Source of the DNA: Closterium sp. Naga37s-1
Lineage: Eukaryota > Streptophyta > Zygnematophyceae > Desmidiales > Closteriaceae
Direction of reading: 5' to 3'
Length of the DNA: 64,000 nt
NCBI GenBank assembly: GCA_947471745.1
Contig: CANJKZ010000778.1
Location: 413,501 to 477,500, forward strand
Positions 29,201 to 38,456 of this stretch are shown piece after piece (position 1 is the stretch's first letter; every line of letters starts with the position of its first letter). A program made the translations under genes and the position numbers. Below the pieces are notes generated by a model. It was not told the DNA's origin and did no database searches. It saw only the letters and a program-made list of their open reading frames with translations.

Positions 29201-31811
29201 TCACTCCATCCTCCTAACCACCACCTTTCCCGTCACATGCCCTCCCATGCTCCTCCTCCACGCCTCTCTCGCCTCTTCAAACGCCACAGTACTCTCCACC
29301 ACCACCCTCACCTTCCCCTCCTCCGCCATCCTCCCCAGCACCTCCAGATCACCCTCCCTGTTCGCCATCATAGCAGGATGCAGTTTCCTCGGGCGAAGAG
29401 CCAAGCGGCGCCAGAGTCCCAGAGCGAGCAGAGAGAGCGGAAGCTCCACATGCGCCCACCTCCCTTGGGGACGGAGAACCCTGCCCACCGCAGAGACTGC
29501 CAGGCTGGTGGGCGAGCAATCAATCACCACATAATACTGCCCAGAGATAGGCGGATTGGCAGATGAAGAAACCTGTGCAGCAGCAGGAGCAGAAAGGCTG
29601 ATCACAGGCGAAGGGGATGTGGTTGATAAAGCAAAGAGCTGTTTCCCTGCAGTTGAGTTGTAATCAAACACCTCGTCTGCTCCAAGCACGTTCCGTGCAA
29701 AGGCGAGGTTGCGAGCACCTACAGTGGCAGTCACGTGTGCCCCTGCTGCCTTTGCCAGCTGCACTGCCATATGCCCCACTCCCCCCGACGCATTCGCCAC
29801 CAGCACTCGCGCCCTCTTCCCGCTACCGTCGTTCCTGCTTGTGCTGGCACCGGAAACAGTGCTGTTGCTGCTGTTCTCGCCCTTACCACTGCTATCAGGG
29901 CTGCACTCCACACTCAAATTTTGAGGCGACTTACAACCCGGTTTGGGTTCCTCCGGGCTTGCAGGAAGGGGCAGGCCGGCGCCGTCCCTCACGGCTTCCA
30001 GGGCGGTGAGACCGACGGGGAGAGCAGCGGCAGACTCAAAGGTGAGGGAGGAAGGCTTGCGTGCACTGCGGGCAGTTTCCAGTATGGCGTATTGAGCCAG
30101 GGCGCCCATTTTCTGAGAGAAGAGCAATGAGAATACACAAGAGGTATGGGAAAGCAAATGAGAAGGGAACGCAAGCAAGAGGTGAGCTTGGTCGATGACT
30201 GCATAGTGAACCCGAGCGGGGCCAGAGCTCTAGTGCATCAGAGTGCCCATTTTCTGAGAGAGTGAACGAGAATGGGGCCAGAGAGGATGGATAACGCACG
30301 GAGGGTGTATGGAAGAGAAGTGGCAGTGAAAACACCAACCACCAGAGTTTGAACGAGAGGTTGGATTGCTTGTGGTTCAGGCTTTGTCCGCGGTTGAAAG
30401 GCAAATGGTCGCATGTCATAAGAGACGGATGCGACGCAGAGCGGTGGAGATAGGTGCAGTGCAGTGGATGCGATCGGAAGAACGAAGATCAAAGCAGAAT
30501 ATTGTGGTTACGGAACGTACGAAGAACGGTGCCTTTCCAAAAACGGCATCTCCCACAGCGTACTTGGTAACGCCCGGCCCCACTGCCACCACGTTGCCTG
30601 CCAGGTCGTACCCTGCATGGAGGAAGGTAATTTAGGAAAATCAAACAATGATTCCGGATTCGAGTGTGCGTTGAGAAGGGTGAATGACAAGGTGGCGAGA
30701 AAAAATGCATGCAGGTAGTCGCCAGCAGCGGGGGAACCGCACAGCCAGGTAAGGGGACACAAGTAAGTGAGGACATAAGGCAGTGAGCACACAAGGCAGT
30801 GCAAGCACAGCTCTCACCAGCGGTGGCAGGGAGTCGCAGCGGCAGGAAGGGGATGAGACTAAAGTGCACCTTTCAATTAATTGCCGCGTTCGAAAGTAAT
30901 TCTTAGATACATTCATCTTCTGCAGCTGCTTGCACGCTTTCTCACCAGCTGTGGCGGGGAAACGGCGCGGCAGGAAGGGGATGAGGCCCGACTGCACCTT
31001 CCAGTCGCCCGGGTTGATGCTCGCCGCGCGCACGCGAACCAGCACCTCGCCCTTGCTCGGCATGGGAACGGGGACGTTGTTATTCAGCTGGTGAAGTGAG
31101 GAGGAGTGAGGGATGGGGAGAAAACATTAAGGTTGAAGTTGCTCGCCGCGCACACGCAAAGCAGCACTTCTGCCCTTGAGGCGCCTCAAAAGTAGACTCC
31201 TTGCCCGGCTTGGACACGGGGACGTTGCCATACTGGTGAAGTGAAGGAGGTGCGGGACAGGGATAATGCAGCAGCAAGCAGATGATAGGGAGCTTTGCAT
31301 GAAGCCTATCACCCGCTCTCTCACGAGCACCTCGCCCTTGCTCGGCATGGGCAGAGGGATTCTGTCGTTTAATTGGTGAAGTGAGGGAGATGGGGATGGA
31401 AGAAACCATTCAAGCCTTGAAGTATCACTCGCTCGCCCTTGCGCACGCGAACCAAAGAAGCGTCATGCTTCAGATCATGATGCGGGTACGTCGATAATCT
31501 GATCTGAAGCATCACATCGCGATGCGACGATGGCAGCGGAATGGAATGCCCGTGAGCTACCGAAGCATGTCTGGGCGTACGAAAGCAAGGGGAAGCAAGG
31601 AGACGTGGTAAGCATGAGGAAGCTCATGACTCGGTGCAGAAAAGCAACTTCTACAAGAAAAGAAGAGAGCCTCGGATGATTCGGGCACGGGTGCAATGAA
31701 ACGCACCGAGAGTGCATCAGCCCCGCCGCCGTGCTTGAAGTACTGCCACGCGCACATGGTCTCCGGTACGTGCGGCATTTGCGAATCGACATGGTTTCCA
31801 TCAGTCGTCAT
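29201..31811 (-). CDS. MDR-family quinone oxidoreductase-like protein, four exons (416 aa)
   Basis: Exons on the complement are 31707-31811, 30946-31087, 30521-30612 and 29201-30112, with GT-AG boundaries and consistent phases (105+142+92+912 bases). Exon 1 gives CAWQYFKHGGGADALS; exon 2 SKGEVLVRVRAASINPGDWK; exon 3 GYDLAGNVVAVGPGVTKYAV; exon 4 MGALAQYAILE, then the nucleotide-binding ANASGGVGHMAVQLAK. This is a zinc-free NADPH-dependent alkenal/quinone reductase of the medium-chain dehydrogenase superfamily. It is longer than usual (about 320-380) because of a Ser/Asn/Gly-rich insert before the Rossmann motif. The ATG at 31811 is the first in frame; MPHVPETMC offers later alternatives. The introns carry decayed copies of exon 2 edges. 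Confidence 0.85.
30808..30862 (-). repeat. decayed copy of the exon 2 3' end inside intron 2
   Basis: Resembles 30936-30990: a CTCACCAGC-type donor edge, then GGCAGGAAGGGGATGAG. It encodes LIPFLPLRLPATAG where exon 2 has LIPFLPRRFPATAG. Offset about 127 bases. Confidence 0.75.
31120..31400 (-). repeat. two decayed copies of the exon 2 5' end inside intron 1
   Basis: Near 31190-31240 and 31318-31390 the sequence repeats the exon 2 start plus its acceptor (CTGGTGAAGTGA... on the plus strand; CCTCGCCCTTGCTCGGCATGG at 31330). The copy at 31330 still encodes MPSKGEVLVRER. Together with the true exon this makes three tandem versions. Confidence 0.75.
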
Positions 31812-32412
31812 GGAGCGTCAGACCGCGACGAGCGCGCGCGACTACGTCACAGCGGCAAATCGCCGTTGAAACAGATGTTGGAGCGTCGGTGGCAGATGAT
31901 GGGGGCAGAATCCGTGCGCAGATGTTGGCAGCGATTGAGATAGCTTACTAACCCAGCTCGTGAGTACGTTGCGAGATGTGCCGATCGTGGGAGTATAAAT
32001 TAGGAATGCAGGAAAATGCGGAAAGCATATGATGGAACTGCTGATGATGGTCTGCCTATTTGAGCTATTCGAATGGCGCGGAAGCATTGTGCGAAATAGC
32101 GCTGCATTCGCGTTGGCTACCATGGCTAATTTCGCGGAACTAGCGGAAGTAGATGAAGGAACTGAGCCCTCTGGCGCAATAACGAAGGAACTTAGGCAAG
32201 GAATACGTGCGCAACCAGACCAGCTAGACGGGCTCTTGCCCTGATTGTGGACTATCAGATAAAGCCTGGTTTGACGTCAGCAGGGCGCAAACATCACGTC
32301 ACACAGGTCGCACCTCCGCGAGGAAAGAAGGGAAAACATGCGAGTGGTAACAAACAAACAGAGGTTCCATAACGCGTACGGTGAACAATGCAATGTTGTT
32401 GGGGTTATGAAT
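31812..32412. other. upstream region of the MDR gene
   Basis: About 600 bases with no gene I can support. The short frame 32029-32244 has no motif. It presumably includes the MDR promoter. Confidence 0.5.
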
Positions 32413-32583
32413 TGTTACGTGTTGTATATAAAAGGGTCCAGGATTCAATAACGCGGAAGTGGTTACAACTACTTATTGACAAATGAATCCTAGCACTAAT
32501 CTAAAGAAGGTTAGCTAGGTCGATGTCGCGGGACCGCGAATGGTTAGGTGCAGGTTCGGGGTTAGGTAAACCGTAGGTAAAGC
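32413..32583 (+). repeat. gypsy LTR fragment, cut by copia-2
   Basis: TGTTACGTGTTGTA... aligns with the start of the LTR at 11832 (shared CGCGGAAGTG-TTACA and AGCTAGG-CGA-GTCGCG blocks). It stops exactly where the copia-2 LTR begins at 32584. Confidence 0.65.
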
Positions 32584-33855
32584 TGTTATAGTCGCAATAG
32601 GCTTCAATGTGCCTAAAACGAAAGATAGAGTGCACAGTCGGATTTCTGCACAGCGGCTTTAAACATTCATAGTGTTCTGGTCACAGCTTCAAATAACCTG
32701 ATTCAACTTGGATCTGGAGCGTCTTAAAGTCACCTACAACAGGCAATTTAGATCGCACGATATCACCAAGTATTGACGACACTGCGTCGGTTTGAACAAA
32801 CGGCACTATGGCAGCCAATATGGGCTTAGAACACAAGATCGGAAGAGTTACGAGTTGGGAATGACTCCCAGCTCCTACGAACCCCAAGAGCCGAGGTATA
32901 ATGATGTCGAACAATGCCACACTGTCCCCAACCACGAAGGGTCTCGAAACTACCCTTCACTAGGGCCTACACCAAGTGAAATGTTACACTACACAAAGTA
33001 TTGTAACTATTTTCAATATCTTGAGGTGTACCCTTTTTTGCGAGCTTCGCGATCACTTGAATCTTGACACCAAGGCTCTGGTTCTTCACCACAAACTCAT
33101 CCTCGAGATCTTGATGGGTCTGCTGCACACACCTGCGACATGCAGAATGTTCCACACACACGACGAAATAGAAACCGCGCGAGACACACAAGCGAAAAAA
33201 TAGAAACCGCGCGGGACACGACTAGAGATAACCCGCTATTGACTCGACACACAAATTCGACATCATGACTCAACATTCACACACTCCTACCGTATAGTTC
33301 CGGCTAAAAGATCCGTCGGTAAGGAGGTCCCCCGGGACTCTTGAATGGGTAGGGGGACTCTTATTGTGGCAGATTTTGTGAGGACCCCCCCTTTGCCTCT
33401 AATTATCATAAGACCCCCCCTTTACTGTATACAGTAGTTATTAATGCTATTGTGCATCAGTCTTTACTGGCGCAAATTTGAATTCTGACACGTTATTTGT
33501 GTCAAACTCGAATTCTGACACTTTACTTGTGTCAGACTCGAATTCTGACACAGATCTGACGTGCCGCTCGCGCAAAATTTATGACCCCCCCGCCCCAAAT
33601 TGAGCTGTACACCCAAATAACAGATTGATAGATGATAAATAAGTGTACCCCGGGTCATAAAATTTTGCAACCGCCAATATGTCCACCCTAGCATTTTTTC
33701 AAGCAATTCTAGAGAGTCCCCCGGGTCTTCTAGCTGGAAATATACGGTATAAGCATGAAATAGATATTATCCCATGCCCTCATTCCATTCCATGCATACA
33801 CGCATGCACGCACACGGACAACAAGCCGAGTTCAAACCGTAGGGTTGCACCAACA
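32584..33855 (-). repeat. LTR of copia-2, interrupted by a MITE
   Basis: TG...CA ends match the 820-bp LTR at 502-1321. Its length is 1,272 bp because of the insertion at 33288-33749. Confidence 0.82.
33288..33749. mobile_element. 462-bp MITE with about 24-bp terminal inverted repeats and TA flanks
   Basis: Left end TACCGTATAGTTCCGGCTAA; right end complement TACCGTATATTTCCAGCTAG. CCCCCGGG(A/T)CT segments recur just inside both ends. The uninterrupted LTR at 502-1321 shows the empty site. An internal run of GAATTCTGACAC and its complement occurs at 33479-33560. No coding capacity. A TA target suggests Tc1/mariner-like mobilisation (inference). Confidence 0.78.
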
Positions 33856-34427
33856 AACTCCCCCTCGAATTGTTGGGCTTAGGAACTGCTCCTCTCAGTT
33901 CAGGGCCATTCCAGCCAGCTTGCAACACTTCCAATGCTGCTGCTCCACCAACCTCTTGGTCATCATGTCAGCCGGCTGCCCCGTCCGTAGCGCAACTCAA
34001 CTTCACCCGCGGCCACCATGCTCCTCGTCCAATGCCACTTCACCCTCATGTGCTTCGTGAGGCCATGCAACACAGGGTTCTTAGTAAGAGGAATGACACC
34101 CTGGCTGTCACAGTAGACAGGGGTAGGTCCTTGCTGCTCCTCCCCCAATTCAGCCAACAATCGCCGCTGCCACACAATCTCCCGTACGGCACGGAAGAGT
34201 GCCATGTACTCGGACTCCACCGAGCTCAATGCTTGATCAGTCTGCTTCTTGCTCTCCCAAGAAGTTGGGCCTCCACAAACACAGCAGATGAAGCCTCCCA
34301 CACTTGTCATGTCCTCTGGTTCCGATCCATAAGAGGCATCGGAGAATGCGGTGAGGAACAAACACCCAGGTTCAACACCATCCGCGCCCTTTTGGCGCCT
34401 TTGCGCGGCCGCCGAGTATTGCAACCC
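33856..34427 (-). pseudogene. copia-2 RNase H, frameshifted
   Basis: AFSDASYGSEPEDMTSVGGF, SSVESEYMALFRAV and YCDSQGVIPLTKNPVL match copia-1. A 7-base deletion relative to copia-1 shifts the frame after GEVELRYG, so the C-terminus is lost. Cut on the right by the copia A LTR. Confidence 0.85.
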
Positions 34428-34858
34428 TGTCGAAGTGAAAGGCCCCGCCCTCGCTTGGGCGCAGGCATTCTCTGCGATGACGTGGTAAATTCGACGAAGT
34501 GATCATTGCATTGGATCAGCCCGTCCTCTGAAACAGCGGTGGGGTTTCGAGGAGGTGGTCATCTGATTCACCAGCCCATCGACGAGCTCTGGTCGACGAG
34601 GTGCAGTCCGAAGAGCCTCGTTCTCTGATCGAAGGGCGCTGTTCGGCGAGTCTCATCTTGGCGAACTGGCTGGCCAAATTCGCGCGGCTGCGAAACTCTG
34701 CGAAGGCATGCGAAATTCGCTCAGGTGGCTCTTAGCAAAATTTCACCCGCGGAATGGCATTACGTGTTCGACGGTGGACACCTGACGAAACCGTCGGAAC
34801 GTTTTCTACCTGGCACCTGCTCAATGTCTTCGACGGTGCAACCATCTACCTACACCTA
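34428..34858 (+). repeat. 5' LTR of copia A, truncated
   Basis: TGTCGAAGTGAAAGGCC... matches 37882-38370 with substitutions and one deletion. It is interrupted at 34858 by the 3' LTR of copia B. Confidence 0.82.
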
Positions 34859-36702
34859 TGTGAGAATGAGAACGAGAATGGGATGAACTATGAAAATGAA
34901 GTGAGTACAAATATGAAACCCTAATTGGTTGTACCCCCTATGGGATACCCCACTATAGCCTACACAACAGCATAAGCTATAATGTTCTGACACACCCCCA
35001 TAGGCAAAGTGGGGGAGAACAAGGGGTCACAAGACCAGTCAAGCAAAGCAAAGCAAAGCAAGCTCAGGGTGGATCACAAAGTCACCACACAGTCCGAGCA
35101 CAGGGTCAAGGCCACACTACCAGTTCACATGCAAGAGTACACACATATATATAGAGCTAGACAAGCAAGAGCAGGTATATATATATGTGAGAGTACAAGC
35201 AAGGTCAAGAGGAGAGCAAGTGAGGCAAGACGGGCACAAGACCCAGCTGAGTGCAGAAGCGCTGATGATCACAAGGCGGAAGTGCCTTGGTGAAGACATC
35301 AGCAGTGTTGGCCTCAGAGGCCACGTACGCAAGCCGCAACTGTCCACGTTGCTGTAGCTCACGAGCAAGGAAGTAGCGGAGAGCAATGTGCTTTGTTCTG
35401 TGCTCCAGTCGCTGCTCTCGACACAAGGCCAGCATGGCCTTGTTGTCTACGTACAGGACTGGAGGAGAACGAGGCGGCTCTCCAAGGTCGGTCAGCAGGT
35501 AGGTGAGCCAGCGAAGCTCCTGTGCAGCCATGGCCCCGGCGTAGATCTCAGCCTCACAACTCGAGCCAAGAACAGAAGACGAGCGAGTAGCCCGCCACGA
35601 AACAGAGCCGGAACCAAGGCTGAAGGTGTAACCCTGTGACGACCGCTGCGTAGCCTGGTCGTCAGCCCAAGAAGCGTCCGCGTGCCCAGTGAGGACCACT
35701 GGACTCCGCCCTCCAAGCACTAGCCCCATGCCCGACGTACTGCACAAGTAGCGCAACACCCTCTTCGCTGCAGCCATGTGCTCTGGTCTGTGTCTCCCAG
35801 GAGCAACATAGCGTGCAAGAATGCTAAGAGGGTATGCAAGGTCAGGTCGTGTGCAGGTCATCAGGTACATGAGGCAGCCAACAAGCTCTGGGTACGGGCC
35901 ACTCGACTCTACGGACTCATCCGAAGGCAGAGCTGAGAGCGAGTGGCGAGTAGACAGAGGAGTGGCCTGAGGCGAGGAGTACGTGAAGCCGAAGCGCTGA
36001 AGGACCTGCTGCACCATGTGTGACTGAGTCAGGGTAATGGTGCGGCGTGCTCTGTCCCGGGTGATCTGCAAGCCAAGGTAGCTGCGCAGTTCACCCAGGT
36101 CTGTGCACGTGTGTCTCTTCTGCAGCTCGGACTTCACGTAGGCGAGTCCAGCAGTGTCAGCTGTGGCAAAGACCAAGTCGTCGACGTACACGAGGATGTA
36201 GAACGGCGGCAGAGAGGTGTCGGTGCGTAGAAACAGCGACGGGTCGGCAGTAGAAGGAGCAAACCCAAGAGCCGCAAGCGTAGTCCTCAGTGTGTCGTGC
36301 CACTCACGTGGCGCCTGGCGGAGACCGTAGACTGGACGCCGGAGACTCCACTGGGTACCAGGAGGGAAAGACCCAGTGAAGCCAGGTGGGCGACGCAGCC
36401 AGATCTCCTCGTGCAGGCTGCCCTGCAAGAAAGCTGTGCTGAAGTCAAGAGAGTGCAGCTCGTAGTCACGGTGAGCAGCAACGTGCAGCAGTACCCGAAG
36501 AGTGGTCATCTTCGGGGTGGGGGAGAAGGTCTGAAAGTAGTCAACTCCCTGCCGCTGACTGAAGCCACGAGCCACGTAACGCGCCTTGAAGACAGGCGGA
36601 GAACCCGGCGGCCGCTTCACCCTGAAGATCCACATGCCACTGACGATGTTCGCCCCAGGAGGGGGGACAGCGTCAACGTAGGTGCCTGTGGACTTCCAGG
36701 AA
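34859..36702 (-). mobile_element. copia B inserted in the copia A LTR (5' part deleted)
   Basis: 134-bp 3' LTR (34859-34992), polypurine tract (CCTATGGGGGTG on the complement), untranslated tail (34993-35204), and an intact RT-RNase H frame. The 5' half is missing: at 36702/36703 copia B coding joins copia A coding, so one deletion removed the start of B and the inside of A. Confidence 0.82.
35205..36702 (-). CDS. copia B reverse transcriptase and RNase H (5' partial)
   Basis: The best preserved RT-RNase H of this copia family. WKSTGTYVD is at the truncated start; FQTFSPTPKMTTLRVLLHVA, DFSTAFLQGSLHEEIW and FYILVYVDDLVFATADT form the RT; TGHADASWADDQATQRSSQG, SCEAEIYAGAMAAQELRWL and LYVDNKAMLALCREQRLEH form RNase H with its acidic residues; TKALPPCDHQRFC is near the end. 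No stops. It is the reference for the breaks in copies C, D and H. Without integrase or gag it cannot act alone. Confidence 0.88.
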
Positions 36703-37740
36703 GTTGGCGACGACGGAGTGGCGTGCTGGGTGCTCGTCTACGTCGACGACCTGCTCGCCGCTAGCAACAGCACCGCGATGCTGAAGGAGCTGCTGGAGGC
36801 TGCCTTTGAGCTGCGCGAGATCACCCCGGTCGAGAAGTACTTGGGGCTCGAAATCGTGCGCGACCATCCGGCGCGGAAGCTGTGGCTGCACCAGCAGTCC
36901 TACGTCAACACGCTGCGTAGGTGCTTCATCGACGAGGAGCAGACTGATCAGCGTTCGAAGACGCCTGTTTCCGTTGACGCTTACGCGGAGCTGACTTTCG
37001 ACGACGAGGACTTCCAGTCGTGCGAAGAAGAGGAGTACCGTCAGAAGGTCGGTTCGCTGCAGATTGCCGCCACGACAACTCGGCTCGACATTGCATTCAC
37101 GTGCAGCAAGCTGGGGTCTGGACTGACGGTGAGGAGCGACCAGCACTGGCGCGAGGTCGATCGCTGTCTCACCTATCTCGCTAACACGCGCGATGCTGCT
37201 CTCGAGTTTGGCAGCGGACCCGAAACTCTGAAATTGGTCGGCTACGCAGACGCGGACGACGCTGGCAACAAGCAGACTCGTAGCAGCACGAGTGGCTACG
37301 TTTTCACCTTCGGTGGCGTAGCTGTCTCCTGGACGAGCCAACGCATCAAGTGCGTAACTCTGTCCTTTACGGAGTCGGAGTACATCGCGGCCACTAAAGC
37401 TGGCAAGGAGGCTCGTCGACTTCGATTCCTCCTCGCCGAGTTCCAGCTCCTCGACCCTGGGACGCCGACTGCTCTGAACGTGAACAATCACTCCGCCATC
37501 GCAGTTGCTGAGGGCTTGGGGCTGAAGGGCAACCTCAAGCACATGGAGCGACGTTACGCCTGGCTGCAGCAGATGGTGAAGCGCAAGAAGATTGCGCTGG
37601 AATACATCCCAACTTCCGAGCAGCAGGCGGACTTCCTCACTAAGGCGTTGCATTTTCCGGCCTTCAACCGGTGCTCTGTCACGGTCGGCCAGGTTCACCT
37701 TGCCGAAATCGGCGACGATGATGACGACGTGCAGCAGTAG
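36703..37740 (+). CDS. copia A RT C-terminal half and RNase H (5' partial)
   Basis: Starts at the VGDDGVACWVLVYVDDLLAA block, so the fingers and the first catalytic Asp are missing. Then VEKYLGLEIVRDHPARKLWL, TRLDIAFTCSKLGSGLTV, and RNase H with GYADADDAGNKQTRSSTSGY, TLSFTESEYIAATKAGKEA and LNVNNHSAIAVAEG. Ends TAG at 37738-37740. Same family as copia F. Open throughout but incomplete. Confidence 0.87.
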   Translation, partial: VGDDGVACWVLVYVDDLLAASNSTAMLKELLEAAFELREITPVEKYLGLEIVRDHPARKLWLHQQSYVNTLRRCFIDEEQTDQRSKTPVSVDAYAELTFDDEDFQSCEEEEYRQKVGSLQIAATTTRLDIAFTCSKLGSGLTVRSDQHWREVDRCLTYLANTRDAALEFGSGPETLKLVGYADADDAGNKQTRSSTSGYVFTFGGVAVSWTSQRIKCVTLSFTESEYIAATKAGKEARRLRFLLAEFQLLDPGTPTALNVNNHSAIAVAEGLGLKGNLKHMERRYAWLQQMVKRKKIALEYIPTSEQQADFLTKALHFPAFNRCSVTVGQVHLAEIGDDDDDVQQ

Positions 37741-37881
37741 GTGCCATGTCCTCTAACATGGCTAGTGCGGTGATCGGCGTGCGGGGGTGTGCACGCCAGA
37801 GAAATATCCCCTTGCATTCTACTACTTAGGTTCTGGGTGGACCTTGTGTGTGGGGGCCCAAGCTTGAGCTGGGCAAGGGAG

Positions 37882-38456
37882 TGTCGAAGTGAAAGGCCTC
37901 GCCCTCGCTTGGGCGCAGGCATTCTCTGCGACGACGTGGTGAATTCGATAAAGTGATTGACGCATTGGATCAGCCCGTCCTCTAAAACCGCGGTGGGGTT
38001 TCTAGGAGGTGGTCCTCTGATTCACCAGCCCATCGACGAGCTCTGGTCGATGGGGTGCTGTTCAACGAGCTCGTCCTCTGATCTGCTAGTGAGTTGCGCG
38101 ATCTCTGACAGACGAGGTGCAGTCCGAAGAGCCTCGTTCTTTGATCGAAGGGCGCTGTTCGGCGAGTCTCATCTCGGCGAATTGGCTGGCCGAATTCGCG
38201 CGACTGCGAAACTCTGCGAAGGCATGCGAAATTCGCTCAGGTGGCTCTTAGCGAAATTTCACCCGCGGAGTGGCATTACGTGTTCGACGGTGGACACCTG
38301 ACAAAACCATTGGAACGTTTTCTACCTGGCACCTGCACAATGTCTCTGACGGTGCAACCGTCTACCTGCACCTACTCGGCAGGTGGACACCTGCGCAGAT
38401 ATTCACCTGCGAATGCAGCGCTGGCAGGCCGCCCTGCTGCAGCGCTGGTATGTCGC
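37882..38456 (+). repeat. 3' LTR of copia A (about 575 bp)
   Basis: Begins TGTCGAAGTG after the purine-rich GGGCAAGGGAG. The right limit is set by where homology to 63784 onward begins (38457). The exact last base is uncertain. Confidence 0.7.

Larger units (their letters stand above)
32584..34427 (-). mobile_element. copia 3' end, inverted copy (copia-2)
   Basis: Same family as 1-1321 but on the minus strand: RNase H end (33856-34427), polypurine tract, LTR (32584-33855). It is truncated at 34427 by the copia A LTR. Confidence 0.85.

Noticed and set aside
32029..32244. Small plus-strand frame upstream of the MDR gene
   Set aside because: 71 codons, no motif, no signal of coding beyond the open frame.
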